A stretch of 64,000 bases of DNA from Isoetes taiwanensis (GCA_021234155.1 JAJEKV010000027.1:8420873-8484872), one strand, 5' to 3'. Positions 34,370 through 47,696 are shown, counted from the first letter of the stretch. Notes: generated by a model not told the origin, from the sequence alone. A program made the numbers and translations.

Positions 34370-37300
34370 TATGCTAGGTAATGGTTCTTTATTCTGGTTT
34401 TGGTTACAATTAATGGTTTTGTAAGCAAAAGCATCAATCTGTCAGAAAAGCAAAAAGGTGACCTTCAATCTGTGGGATGCTACACCATAGTTTTTTATTC
34501 TTGTTTTGGATTTTGGTTTATATTGCAAGCAAAACATCTGAGCATTCCGGTAACAAGCAAAAAGCCTGAGCAAAAGTTTGAGGAGAAGTCTGGCTTAGAA
34601 TCATCCTGGTATTCTCTAGATCCTTCTGTCGCTTGTGCTTCTAGTTCTTACCCTAATATCTATTTATCTTCTTCTGCTTCTATCATTAGAGCAAGAACGA
34701 GCTTTTTGATGTAAAAGCAACAAACGCATCCGCCTCACCCAGCCATGTTTACTCACGAAACCCCTGTTTTTACCCTTTTTCTAGCGGCGGGATGAATCGG
34801 CAAGAGAGCTTCTTCTGCAAAAAATCAATATGCAAGAATTCAAGATTTCTAATCTAATCGACCTATGCATGTTTTAGAATCAAATAGGAGTAATTCTGCA
34901 CATTTATAAAGATGACCTTCTTCCAAAGAAAAAAGGCAATTAGCTTCTGTGTTCTATCACTAGATCACAATGTGTCCTTTATTTATTGGTTCCCAAAATA
35001 GATAAAAACTGCTTCTGGTCTCAATACTGTGCAAGTTCCACGGCTGTAAGAAAAGTCGTATTGTATTTTCCTATTTTTTCTGATGTTTGATGACAGATAT
35101 TCAACCTACAGAGTTGACGTTTGCAGCAATCTGGATCAGAGCTCTGCCACAGAAAGATTGACGCCTGAAATTCCCATTCCGATGCTTAAACCCTATGAAT
35201 CCGCCTCAGAGCTCTGCCATTGGAAGCTTCACGGCTGAAGTTCCCATTCCGATTCATCTGCGTCAATCTCCTCATGCACAAACCCTAAGTTATGAGAAAA
35301 CCGTAGTTCGTCAATGGAGCCCTATTCCAATATCTAACATTATAACAAAAAATACCAAAATCTAGTATAGAAGGTAAATAGTAGGATAAATATTATGCTA
35401 CAACATCTACCATATTAAACACACTTGTATTACTTGTTTTCTGAAAATGGAGCTCTTTTCCTCTCATAAAATCAACCCTTCTTGGTCTAAAACCAGCCCC
35501 TTTGTAAGTGTTTTCTCCATGATCCACTTGAATACTACGTGATTTTCCCATCATCTTGCTTTGTTGGCAGCCTGAAGCTTCTAAATCATTCTCAAGGCCC
35601 ATAACGATCCTTGATTTTGCTCTATTCAGCCTATAACGATCCTTGACTCAACTCCATTTAATTTCTTCCATATCCAGACCTTTGCTTGCCTTAATTTTGT
35701 GCTTACCATGCTTTTCTAGATAACCCATATCATTTTCTGTCAATCGGAGCAGTTTTGGCAGCCCTTAGTCACTGCAACCATACAAAAAAGCTCTGGAAAC
35801 CCTTAATCTTATCAAAAAGACCTCCTTTTTCCAAATTCAACCTGATCTAGCCCACTTTACATGGAATCGTCTTATACTTTGCCATGCCATATGATTGCAA
35901 ATTTATAAGCTCCCATCCTTCTGCAGATAATCTTATCCTGCATACCCAGCTAATAGGTCAAAGCAATCACATAGATGATCCCTTGAAAAATCAAGACAAG
36001 CTCACATTTCATGTATCCAACCTCTAACATGCCTTTAAGCATGCAAATTCAAGCTTATCGTAGACTAATAGACATGCAAATCTAGCCATGGAAACATCTA
36101 AAACTTCAGTCGAACCCATCGAAACTCCACCTGAGAATTTTCTTCATATATGGACCTCTGGACCCCTTGCAATTGCATGCACACCTTAAGAGATCGGCTT
36201 CTTGCTCCAAACATCAAACTGCAGAAGAAGATACATAGTTCAGTCAATTCTAACAGCATTACAATGTTTGTCATAACTCTCTCATATGGATGAATGGCCA
36301 GGTCCGTTACAAATGTGCAGCCAGAAGATTCTTTTGGGGGTCTCCCTCGCACTTGGTCAGTTGCCAAGAAGCAGGCTTCCTGTTTGTGTGGGGCTTGGCT
36401 CATATGGCTTATTTGGAAGAGATGGAGATCTAATGTCTTCCCTTCCCATGTGCATTGCATAGTCTTTTCTGCTTGATAACAACCCTGCGGTATAAGTTAT
36501 GGTAGGCCTAACATGTTTCAAGTTCTTCCGATGAGATAAAGTGTGAGATTTGGTCAACATTTCTGCAAATCATTGATCAGAATGGACTTCTCATTCATTG
36601 GAAAAAACATGCGAGGATACAGTGAATGGAGCCTCTTGAGACTCATCTTGTTGTATTTGCTTTCACTTTAGTCTCTTCATTCTTGAATTCTTCAGTTCAA
36701 AAATAAAAGAAAATTGTCATGATATTGAATGGTGGCAACGAACTAAAACAATAACTTGTAATTAAGAACCATTACACGTAAGCTAACATTACATTATTAT
36801 AGTGGTTTCTTGTGAAAACTGCTATGAAAAACTGATAATTGTTAATTTTTCATGACCTTGCACTATATATACTAAATCGTTGCAAATCTGTGGTTCTAAA
36901 TATGATGCCTCACATAAAGAATTGAACACGAAACTATGAAGTTTTAATATCATGAATCTATACCAGCCTCAAATAAAGAATTGAACACCAAACTGTGAAA
37001 TTTTAATATCATGAATCTATACCACCCCCATTTAAGGCCACGTTCCTCCTTATAAAGTTTTGTAGTCGTGATCCATTTGCAACTCGCGATGAAATGCATC
37101 ATTCTAGCTCTCTTTTTGTCTCGCCTCGTGAAACAACAAGTGTTTATTCTCAAAACTTGTCTAGTTTTATTCAAAAATAGCTTTATAAGTATTCACAATA
37201 AAGCTCATAAACCTCTTAAAGCATAAGGTCATATTGACCAATAAGCATTAGAAAAATATGTTCCAGTATCTTAGATGCATATCCAAATTAATTCGTACAA

Positions 37301-37457
37301 CATATACTTCAAAGGTTAAAATAGAAAATTAAAAGATTTAAAAAAAAAAAGGAAAAAAGAAAAATTAGTAAGCAATTTTAAGAGCTTTTATATATACTTA
37401 GGCGTAATGCATTATAAGTCTTGGATAAGTCTTTGGTTATATAAGTAACAAATCTAT

Positions 37458-38896
37458 TTAATGCCATGGTTGATGGTAGCCACCACCAGAACCATAACCG
37501 GCACCTCCACCACTACCGTAGCCAGAACCTCCAGCTCCACCACCGCCACCACCGGCACCACCATAGCCAGTCCCAGCTCCACCACCAGAACCAGCACCAT
37601 AGCCCAATCCCGAGCCAGCACCATGTCCAACACCATCACCATAACCAACACCATGACCACCACCGCCTCCAGCACCACCACCACCACCATATCCACCAGG
37701 TGCACCATAACTAGGTGTTCCGCCATAATTAGGTGCTCCACCAGCTCCATACCCACCAGAACCTCCCGCTCCCCCAGCATATCCACCAGCTCCTCCCGAT
37801 CCATATCCACCAGCACCTCCGTAACCACTTGCACCTCCATATCCAGCTCCAGCTCCCCCTGATCCATAACCACCAGAGCCACCACTACCACCAGCCCCTC
37901 CTGATCCATACCCTCCAGCACCAGCTCCACCAGATCCATAACCACCGGCTCCACCCGATCCATAACCGCTGCTCCACCTGATCCATAACCACCAGCTCCA
38001 CCATAGCCAGGATTACTACCACCAGAACCTCCATAGCCTCCACTAGCTCCATATCCAGATCCTGCCCCACTTCCTCCACCGTGGCCATAAGCACCACCGG
38101 CACCACCAATACCAGATCCAGTTCCATAGCCAGACCCAGCTCCACCACCATGTCCTAAACCTGACCCATCACCATAACCAGCTCCACTGCCAGCTCCACT
38201 ACCTGAACCCGTGCCATAACCGCTGGGACTACCACCATAAGGAGCATATCCATACCCGCCGCCATAGAGAGGAGCTGATCCATAGCCAGTTCCAGATCCA
38301 CTACCAGAACCGGTACCATAGCCGGAACCACCTGCACCCCCATACCCAGTGCCACTGCCACTTCCACTTCCTGATCCAGTTCCATATCCTCCTCCATGAC
38401 TAATAGGGCCACCATATCCTCCATCTACAGGACTACCTCCATAGCCAGTTCCACTACCAGATCCACTTCCAGAACCATAACCTCCTCCATGTCCGCCAAC
38501 ACCATAGCCACCATCAATACCCGCTCCATAACCAGTACCAGCACCTGCTCCATAGCCAGATCCAGACCCTGTGCCATGGCCATCTACACCAGAGCCATAG
38601 CCTGTTCCAGTTCCAGATCCTGAACCATACCCACCACCTCCAGCAGCATTTCCTCCCCCAACACCATATCCCGATCCAACACCTTCACCGCTACCAATGC
38701 CAGACTCATAGCCCGGTGAGTTGTAACCACCATAGTATTTTTGATGGGTGTGAACCAATGCAGGAGACTCCTCTTTTGTAACCTTCTCAGTAAGGTTTTT
38801 TTCAGTAACACTCCTACAATGGATTGTAGAAGCACCAAGAAAAAGGGCCAAAAATGTAAGTGCTAACATAGAACTTCTAAGCTTTGCTCTCTTCAT
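37458..38896 (-). CDS. Secreted glycine-rich cell-wall structural protein, copy 2
   Basis: About 479 residues, single exon, ATG at 38896. Residues 1-27 form a signal peptide (basic 'MKRAKLR', then hydrophobic 'MLALTFLALFLGAS' and 'IHC'). A short charged linker follows ('SVTEKNLTEKVTKEES'), then about 400 residues of GYGSG/GAGxGYG repeats ending in 'YHQPWH' and TAA at 37458-37460. Such proteins are secreted and strengthen or waterproof plant cell walls. One single-base deletion near 37966-37972 shifts the frame, so a literal translation goes from Gly/Tyr-rich to Val/Met/Glu-rich and ends at 37454. The repeats clearly resume in the correct frame. A TATA box ('CTATAAATTC' on the minus strand, 38932-38941) lies about 40 bases upstream. 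Confidence 0.85.
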
Positions 38897-38931
38897 TATT
38901 CGAAATGTGAAGTTCTGGTGGAGAAGATGAT

Positions 38932-38941
38932 GAATTTATAG
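38932..38941 (-). promoter_or_regulatory. TATA box of the glycine-rich protein gene
   Basis: 'CTATAAATTC' on the minus strand, about 40 bp upstream of the ATG at 38896, implying a very short 5' leader. The same box is present before copy 1 (about 14718-14727). Confidence 0.6.
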
Positions 38942-41883
38942 AAGGCTTTGGCCTTTCGAAATGAATGATTGGATAGTGTAGAAAGTGGGAGTGTTGATGC
39001 ATGGTGGCATCCACTGTAGGTCTACATCATAGAGTGGCGCATATGTTAGAAGTTGTTGGCCATTGGCCTTACAATCATTAGTTCTTTGCATACCATCCTC
39101 TTTGAGGTTTTTTTTGCTCCTACGGATGGAACAATTCATCATCTCTAGAAACAAGTTCTTTACCACATGGCGTTACCCTATTCGTTCACTTGGGCTTCGC
39201 TTGCTCCTTTAACATAAACTATCTGTCCATCATTTCATCTAGGTATAGCCTCATTAAATAATGGTTTGAAAATGGACCTTTTTCATTCCTTGAGAAGAAA
39301 ATAGAAACATTTAAATGTTCCTCCACTTGGCCAACAAACTTATGAGTCTCCAGTAATGGAGCCAATAAAAACATTTTCCCCAGCCAGCAACGATAGGTAC
39401 AACCATTTTACTTGACAAATGCAAAGCCAAAGACAATCACACTAGAATCGATATGTCAGGCAACGTTTTTAAAAAGTTAGGCGACATCACTGTACATAGG
39501 ACAAACATGAGATTGTCATAAAGTAGTGCTACTTAATGGCCACAGTGTCTTTTTTCTGCTTTAGGAAGAAAAACTTGCTCGTGTTCATATTAGATTGTGT
39601 TGATTCTGCAAGCCTGAGATTCGCAAGGGATTGGAAAGAAGCAGAGACCCATGACGATAGGCAGATAAAGCAATAAAAGGAAGGCTTACATTTTTCCTTT
39701 AGTCAAAATCATTTGGGGGCCCTCAAAAGCACGCACCACCTTGGGAACGTGCATCCAACATTGTAAATATGCTAAAACCACGTTTAATAAGTAATAATAA
39801 ACATAAAATTATTATTACGTTAGGACCTCGATTAAACACCTAATCAACCTCTTTCTATTCTCTTGCATGAGTTTCAGTGTCGGGTTTTTTCAGATAGGAG
39901 ATTTTTAGTTACTTGGGCGCTGGTTTGTCTAGTTCTTTTCTCTTTTATTTGCATGATTTTGGTGGGTTTTCTGATAGTTTTGTCGGGTTCAACCAAATTT
40001 TAATGGATCTAATTTTAGCATCAGTTTTTCCTTTGAAATTTCGAGATGATGGCTGCATTCAATCTACCACAATTTCTTTGTGGGTAATTTTAATAAGCTT
40101 GTCCAATGGTTATTCATTAGACTCTATAATGTTTATTATCATTTCTCAGAGATGGTTTGGAGATTATTGATCGTGATGGAGCAGGGTGAGAAGTCTCGGC
40201 GCCTGCTTCTCTATTACGTTTAGTCTAAATCCGTTCCAGATTTTTCGTTAAACCTGGAGTTGGTTAGTATGGTTACTGTTGATGTTTCTGTTGCATTAAA
40301 GAGTTTGGCATTGTTCTATTTACCTTATTTTGTTTTGTTGAGTCGTCAGTCACACTTTTGCATTTTTTTAACCTGATCATTTCTAAATCTGTGCACGTTC
40401 AGAAACATGGGTTTTGATATTGCTGCAGCATATGATTTTCTTTGCGCCTCCTCTGTTATTTGAAAAACCAAAAACAATTATTTGATCGAGATCCACTTCT
40501 GATCTGAGCTGTCTGCTGGATGAAAAATGATAGTTTCGTTAAGTTACCACTTGCATGCAAAAGCAAAAGGTAGCTTCTAAAATGAAGAGTCCCTGAAGCA
40601 GATCTCAATAATAAATATTTTTATGTCTGACCTCTCATTTCTTTTATTAATCTGTTCAGCAAATTATTATCGATACTTGATATCATAAGTTTGTTAGCAC
40701 AGAAAAACATCATGTATCAGCCAAAACGTGTCCTACTTGCACATTGGATGCTCTGGTTTTGCACATTGGACGCTTTAGTTACTATCATAATTCAAGTGAA
40801 TCTAGAGTATCCTAGCCAGCCACCATTACTAAAGCTTTTGTCATAATGCTGCCAACACTGAGCCACCTCTACATAAATCATACAAGAACCAAATATAATA
40901 CAGCATTAGACAGAAAACAATCTCTTCCTACATAACATAAAATTACTCCGCAAGATTCTAAGTAGTAGAAAAGACCTAGTTCCTATAGTTGCAGTTGGCA
41001 TATTGTAGATGAACATATAAGGAAAATTTGGGGAGCTTGGAAAAGGACAAAAAAGGTACAAAAAACTGTTTCTGCCTTATAATCAAATGAGCAACATAGA
41101 GATTATGACACAGCAGATGACTCTAAATTCAGTTTATGCAACATACTTATGTGCTTACTAACACTAAAGATTAGAAAAGAACGGCTCCTAAACAAACTAC
41201 ACAGACATGGATGAAATGCTTTCTTGTCCCAACCAGGACGGTAGATGGAATGTTAAATATAAGCTCTAAAGTTCACATCAGAAATGAAAAGCAATAACAA
41301 ACAGAGGAAGTAGAAAGCAGGACGAATAAGCTTACCTTGCAAATAGGTACTGCCGATTACGGTATGAGAAAAGACAATATTCAACGTATTTAGGATTAAG
41401 GCCTGCCATAGACTGCGGCCAGAGTCTGATCCAAACGCTTTGAGCAGCAAAACGTTGATTTGATTTGATCGGCCAGTTTCTGGCAGCCATGCTTGCCTTT
41501 TAGGGCAACCTCCACCGAACAAAATATATTTTGCCATATTTAATCCTTGGAACACATTTAAGCAGCAAAAATTGCACATGCACATACAATTATCACTTCC
41601 AAAATGGGTATGGTATAAATAAGTACTCCCGAGTATTTTACATTTCATTGTAGTGATCAAGCATGCCCTTAAGTGCATCATGGTTCCAATTGCACTTTGA
41701 TAAGGTTTGCTAGTTGATGAAAGGGTATGTTTATAACATAAGGTTTGAATGGTTAAGGGGGTGTATTGTAGAGAAATGTGTACATGAATGGGGCCTAAAC
41801 GAATCTTATCGATTTCTACTCTTCTGCATTTGGGTTAGATTCAGTAGTTAGGTTAGATTTAGTAGGTTACGTTCTTCGCAGAT

Positions 41884-41996
41884 GTGGGCAAGCAGGTCGG
41901 CTGCATGGTCAGGTGCAGGCGCTATGTTTGGAAGGCGCCTCTTTCTGTTCCTGGCAAGCTGGAAGTGGATAAGATGGGCGTATCTAACCAGGTGAG
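41884..41996 (+). CDS. Candidate coding exon ending at a consensus splice donor
   Basis: Open segment reading 'KAPLSVPGKLEVDKMGVSNQ' in one frame, ending exactly at 'AACCAG|GTGAGC', a near-perfect plant donor. A second frame starting with ATG at 41883 is also open and basic. It is GC-richer than the flanks. No downstream exon could be identified, and the copy 1 equivalent (17660-17775) is scrambled. It may be the first exon of a gene with a long intron. Confidence 0.3.
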
Positions 41997-42442
41997 CTTC
42001 ATTTCCTTCTGTTTTTCGGCCTTCTGTTTGTTTTGTCTATGTTTTTCCTCTGCCCAGAAATCTATGCTTTTCTCTGAGCAGAAATCTGTGCGAAAATCTG
42101 TGTTTTAGCATTACATTTTCATTCCGGAAGTATGACGTGAGTTGTTTTGTTTTTTTCCTGTTTTGGTCGCTTTATGTTTCAAATCCGGCGGATGGAACGG
42201 GTTCAGAGGCCGAAATATTTCTGGGTTCTCATTAATTTCTCTATGCATGTGAAAAAGAACTAAAAAATGGAAAATGGATGTGGAAATGGACTGCGGGTCA
42301 GCAAATAAAGATTGTCTTTCATTGGGAAAACCAGATTTTTGTGATTGTATGGCTTCATGTGCATGGATGTGGAAAGAAGAACTGAAAAAATGAAAAAATT
42401 AGGGGAAAAGCATGGTGTGATTGCATGTGCATGTGCATGCGG

Positions 42443-42495
42443 GCAGATTGCTTGGAGCTGCGCATTGCGCAGGGGGTTCGAATCCCCCAATCTGT
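42443..42495 (+). other. tRNA-like fold lacking an arm
   Basis: Acceptor-like pairing 'GCAGATT' with 'AATCTGT', a T-arm-like 'GGGTTCGAATCCC', and between them only a perfect hairpin 'CTGCGC-ATT-GCGCAG'. At 53 nt it is too short for a normal cytosolic tRNA. It may be a tRNA relic, the head of a degraded SINE, or a tRNA damaged by sequence error; copy 1 (about 18190-18240) is too corrupted to help. Confidence 0.25.
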
Positions 42496-45018
42496 TTTCT
42501 CCTTCCAGGTGTACTTGCAGCAGGGCAGGGACTTATGTTGCTGCAGCCTTCCTTGGTAGCTGCAGGCGACTGTCTCAACTCAGAGAAAGCTTTTCATACA
42601 CTCCATTCTATTTTCAGTAGCGTGGCTGTTTTAGACTCTATTCTAATTTGGGGTCAATGCAGCATTATCTGGTTCTCTAATGGTTGTCAAGATGCCTAAG
42701 TAATAGGGCCACATAAGCGTTTGACCCCATCTCCCAATGACGTGTACGGCTGCAATGCTCCTAGAGAGAATATCCGAGGGAATATTCTTGCATCATGCGG
42801 CTGCCACTGCACTAGAGCAGCCATCAGCGATAACATTAGATATGCATATGGGATTGCGTATGCTCAAGAAGATATGGACATGCACAATTGAATTGATGGG
42901 ATGGTTGGCTTTACAATTCAACCTCTCACCCTTTTTTTTTAGATCGTCATGCTTAGACAACTCTTCTATGGGTCGATATACGAAAAAGTCATGATTTTCA
43001 AGCTTTTTTTAAACAGTAAAATGGCATGCTGATGGGATGTCAATCATCCTCTTCAAGGAAACTCTGATGCAACCAAAGAAATTGCTGACCATGGATCGCC
43101 ATTTTCAGCCTTGTGGAATTATAAACTCGTCAGATGCATAATACACCCCCGGGAGGTGCACACAAAACACCATGTATAGAACATGTGCATGTACGGAACA
43201 TGTGCGTTTATCTCTGCTCTTCAAAGATGCAGTGTTGGGGCTGGTTGCTCCTATTTTATAATGGACCTTAACCTTCAGGCTAGAAGAGGTATAAAACGGC
43301 TGGTTTTTGTGAGTTACACAGTACAGTGGTTGTGGTGCTTGGTTTTGCAATATAAGCCATAGCCACCTATGGTATTTTTGTGCCACACAACATTGGATCC
43401 GGTACAACAATATGAAAGCAGGAGCCATGTTTGAAGTTTCATAATAGGCTGGCTACATTCCTGCACAAATTGTTGCAGTCGTTGGGATAGCTAATGCAAC
43501 CTCTAAATACCAGATTCTGTATTATTTCTTTTTATTTCGAAGGCTATTGGATATGATGTTACAACAAGAATCGTGCCTTTGATTAAGTTGATTCAAAAAG
43601 AGGATTTGATAAGATTAAGAGTTGATTTGATTTGCATAGATAAGAGGAATGCAATGGTAAGCTTTAAAAAAGAGGGTACACAATGGTTTTCGATCTATGT
43701 GTGGCTAGTGATGGCTTGTAGTTACTTTTTCTTGGTGTTAGTTGTGCTATTAGTGCATGCAATATTGTCTTTTGGTAGATGCAAGTCTTGTTCTGTTACA
43801 ATGATAGGGTAATAGTAGCTAGGTAATGTTTGGGCTCTGCTAACTTTGGTAGGACTGTTGCCTTTGTTTAGGTGCTTGTTGTAGGGTAGTTGTAAAAAGT
43901 ACTGTTTCATTATTTTTGGACTTGTATAAGTCCATATGTATCCCAAATGCTAGCTATTGTCTAGAATAGAGGGGAATTAGTATAACAAAAAGGATATAAC
44001 ATGTTGAAAATATAGGATATTGTGGGGCATTGTGGACAGTAGGATGAAGTACAACAATTTTAAGACAATAGAACTTTACATAAATGTCATTAAGACAATA
44101 AGACAGTTTCGAAGTCCTCAAATAGCATTCAAAAGTAAAGCTAATGTTTTGAACAATGTTAAAGTTTCAAATATCCAGCCGCACAATATCTGCAATTCCA
44201 CGTCAGTTGGGCTTTTAGCATATGGGCTTTCTTGGGATAAAAGATATTTCCTGCAAATAGCCATGTAAATGTTAGTTTGTAAGAAGTTATCAGTTGATAT
44301 GCAAGTAGGAACTCTATTTAATTACAACTTTGTCAACAATACATCTACAATTCAATCACCATTAAAATTGAAATTCTTTGGCAGCTCGTACATCTGAAGA
44401 ATGCTGCTCCTATTCAAATGGAAAATATGTTCATTATCCTGCATTGTCCTCTATCTATGAGCACTTAACATTGCCAATACATGACGTGTCTTCAATAAGC
44501 TTGGTGTCAGGGAGCTGGATAATCATGCAGAAAATTGTGGTTCTGGAGGTTTGAAGTGGAGCAAGCGAAGCATGATTCACATGGACGGATATGTTGTATA
44601 TGTGTGGGATCGATATATCGTCCATGCAAGGCTTTCACATGCAGGATCTGCAAGTCAGCAAAATGACTGAATCAAGCTTCTACAAAAGTTACAATAAGAC
44701 AAAAAATAAGATTCATGGTCCATACTGTAATAAAAATACGAGGGAAATCAGAAAAAAGAACTCGCCTGCTCTACTTAGCAACCTTCCTTAAAATTCTGAA
44801 TATTAACAAAGAGTTCAACATAAATAAAAATGCACCCAGCAACAGTTCATTATTAAATCAAGAGATTCAATGAGGATGCATATTGGTTACCTTAATATGG
44901 TTGGGCACATATAATCTTGAGCATTCCAAGCTCCAATACTAAACTGCAAAAAAGACAGCAGAATTCAATCATCATTTGACAAAGGACAAAAACTAAAAGA
45001 AGATATTTATGTCCACAA

Positions 45019-46051
45019 ATGGAACATTCTGATGGCAAGCATGCAATCACAATAAAAAATTTCCATACCAAGAGTAAATGCGCAAGAAAATGTTAAATTA
45101 AACCATTGTGACATGACATGAAGAAGACATTAATTACTACTTGATGCATTCTCATCATCAGATCAGTGATGCATCTCAAATGAAAAACACAGACTTGGCA
45201 GTATGTTTCCCAACCAAATAGTTAAGCATAACGACATTATTTTGTTCTGATTCCAAGATTTCTAGGCTACATCAATGCTTGAACAAGAATAAGAACTCAT
45301 CAGGAGACATATATGAGATGAAACCAGATCTTCATTAGAATCAACACATTTGCAATAAAAACAGAGCATCTAATGCATATCCATTGCAAAGAGTAAACTT
45401 TGGCTTCCAACCACAAAATAGAGTAAACTTTTGAATCATGAAGACCTCACATGCCTTAATTAAAAAATGAACAGATTATCTAGTGCAAGTAGAACCATGC
45501 AGAGGAATAAGTGTCAATATCATACCTTAAATATATCGCATTCTTACAGGCGCTTCACCTTATTTCAACAGGTTAAGATGCTCCCAGCAACAAATGAAAC
45601 ATATTTACCTAGCTCTCTTCAACATCTGAAATGCCTGAGCAGAAACATCTGTTGGTAAGCGCTTTGGACACCCTCATTAACTATTCAAGCATTTTCTACA
45701 ACCCTCGTGCAAATTAAAAAAATGCAAGGGAATAGACTTGGTATGCAGATCAATATGAACTTTAGCCAAGTTATGCCTAAAGTGTCAACTAGTATCTCTG
45801 CATGTAGACCATGACAACTCATTTTTGGCACATATTATAGCCATATCTAAATTGGACTAACACCTTAGTCCATAGAAAGAGAAGAACTTCAAGCATAATC
45901 ATACCACACTGTGCCAAGATATGCCTCCAGATGACTACGAAATACAGTGACAAATGTCACATGTAGTTAAGCCCATAACAGGAAATACAATGCCAAATGT
46001 TGATGCAGTTAAGCCCATATCCAGTGTCACATATAGATTACATGGAGCTTT
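45019..46051. other. No gene seen
   Basis: First single-copy sequence after the duplication. A/T-rich with short open frames only; could be intron or intergenic DNA. Near 45950-46020 'gtcacat...agttaagcccata' occurs twice. Confidence 0.4.
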
Positions 46052-46371
46052 GGGTAAAAGCATGTTAGGGTGTACCACTTTTGGAACCTGCAAAAGTACA
46101 TACACTAGGTACTTCAGAACTGGGTACTTTCTCATTTTTATTTTCATTAAAACTAGTACAAAAGTCCACAATAAAAGTCAAGGACGCATTAATATTCAAA
46201 GTTAAGATAAAGATAATGCTACCAGAGACCAAAATATATATAAAAGTTTTAAAATGTACCTTTTATTGAGATATCACATAGGTACCCAGTACCCAACCTG
46301 GGTACCTTTTTAGGTACTTTTTTGGTCACTAAATAATACTTTTTAAGGGACACCCTAACATGCTTTTACCC
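46052..46371. mobile_element. MITE-like element with near-perfect terminal inverted repeats
   Basis: The left end 'GGGTAAAAGCATGTTAGGGT' (46052-) is matched by its exact reverse complement ending at 46371. A looser inverted match of some 80 bases follows, rich in 'aggtac'. The sequence CTTT flanks both ends (46048-46051 and 46372-46375) and may be the target-site duplication. At 320 bp it is far too short for a transposase, so it is non-autonomous. The superfamily is not clear: the GGG start recalls PIF/Harbinger, but the flanks are not a TWA duplication. Confidence 0.8.
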
Positions 46372-47693
46372 CTTTACCTTTTCGAGACCACATTTGATGA
46401 TGGAATTATGCCTCTATTACAATAGACCAGAGTTAAAATTAAGAGATAGATGATTATAAATGTTATGCCACACTGTAATCCATGAATTTAGAGAGGTCAA
46501 GGAGAATGATCGTAAATCTCACCTATCTAGGATCCTCGCTCAAAGATATAATTAAAACATATATGGAGCACTTGTCCACCCAAGAAATATTAAAGAAACA
46601 AACTCCTCAATGAATTTTAACAAAAGCTCTTGGAGAGAAAAAAACGCCAAAGCAACAACAAAGACAATAAGCAAAATCAACAAACAACTCTATAGAAATA
46701 TGTTTAAGCCAAAGCTACTTCCTTAATACAATAAGTAGCATTTGCACAGAGTGTTTCAGTTATGGCATTTATAGCAAGGGCATACCTTTTCTTTCACTTC
46801 TTTATAAATCTAGAAATCCTTGATAATCGTACTTCCTAAGAGCAATTTGCCAGATGTGCTATATGAAAGTTCCAAAATGTCCTCATGCAATGATATGACT
46901 TGGCAATTTATATTGTGGGAAATACTTCCTGGAAAAGTTTAGAAATCAAGGTTAGGTTTCCCCAGAATATCCGATTGAAGTTGGAAATATCCGATTTGCA
47001 AAAGTAGATGCAGGCAACAGTAGAAATTTCATAAAAATAGTGTTAAATCCGGCAAATTAGAGGTATTTTTCTCAAAAATCCGGTAAGCATAAATAAAGGG
47101 CGGCATTTTTGCTGGTTAGTGCAAATTCTAAATTCGGGGCCTGCCCATAAGGTTCGAGCTATGGCGGCCAAGCTTTAGGGGCCAGCCAAGCTCAGGTATA
47201 ACGGTGAAGCTAGAGTGCAGGGCCGAATTGAAGGGGTCTTCCTTTTCCTTGTCAGGGTTTCTTGATGGAAAGCTTCTTCCTGCATTTGCATCCCCTACTA
47301 AAGGCGTCATCGCAGTCATGAAAAGGGCATTATGAATATTTTTATATTTGGCACACAACTAGTTTGCATTACAGATATGTGGTCGTAAACCAATAACGGC
47401 TCTATTGAAAAAATTCTGGCAAAAGACTTGTATGGGGCGATTTTGAAAGCATTGCGACAATAAATCTTTTGTAGAAATAACGATAATGCTAGTGATAATA
47501 TTGGGCTACTATTGTGCTATTTAAATTTTTAGACATAGCCAATCCAAGGGTTGGAAGGCCATTGGCCTGGAATAATCATTGCGCCTCCCTTATTAACTGC
47601 CCATTGCATGCTTCCCTCACTTTGTAAAGTTCTTATTTGCACTTGGACAATTGTATAAGAGAAAAGATCCTTCTGGATCAAGAAGTTAGAGCC
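46372..47693. other. No supported gene
   Basis: Mostly AT-rich. A GC-richer patch at 47100-47360 is open on the minus strand (76 codons, including 'LVGDANAGRSFPSRNPDKEK') and could be an exon, but it has no clear splice signals or family match. Confidence 0.35.
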
Positions 47694-47696
47694 TTA

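Larger units (their letters stand above)
24093..45018. repeat. Copy 2 of a 21-kb direct duplication
   Basis: Same content and orientation as 1-20719. The offset drifts from 24092 at the left end to about 24.30 kb at the right end. Part of the drift is one extra 72-bp unit near 30277, and the rest is many 1-3 base indels. Copy 2 is the cleaner version over the glycine-rich protein gene and most of 33-45 kb. It is the worse version over about 25300-28050, where CTG/CAG sites that are plausible in copy 1 are scrambled. The left boundary is blurred because both copies begin inside a minisatellite, which in copy 2 extends left to about 23990. Confidence 0.95.
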
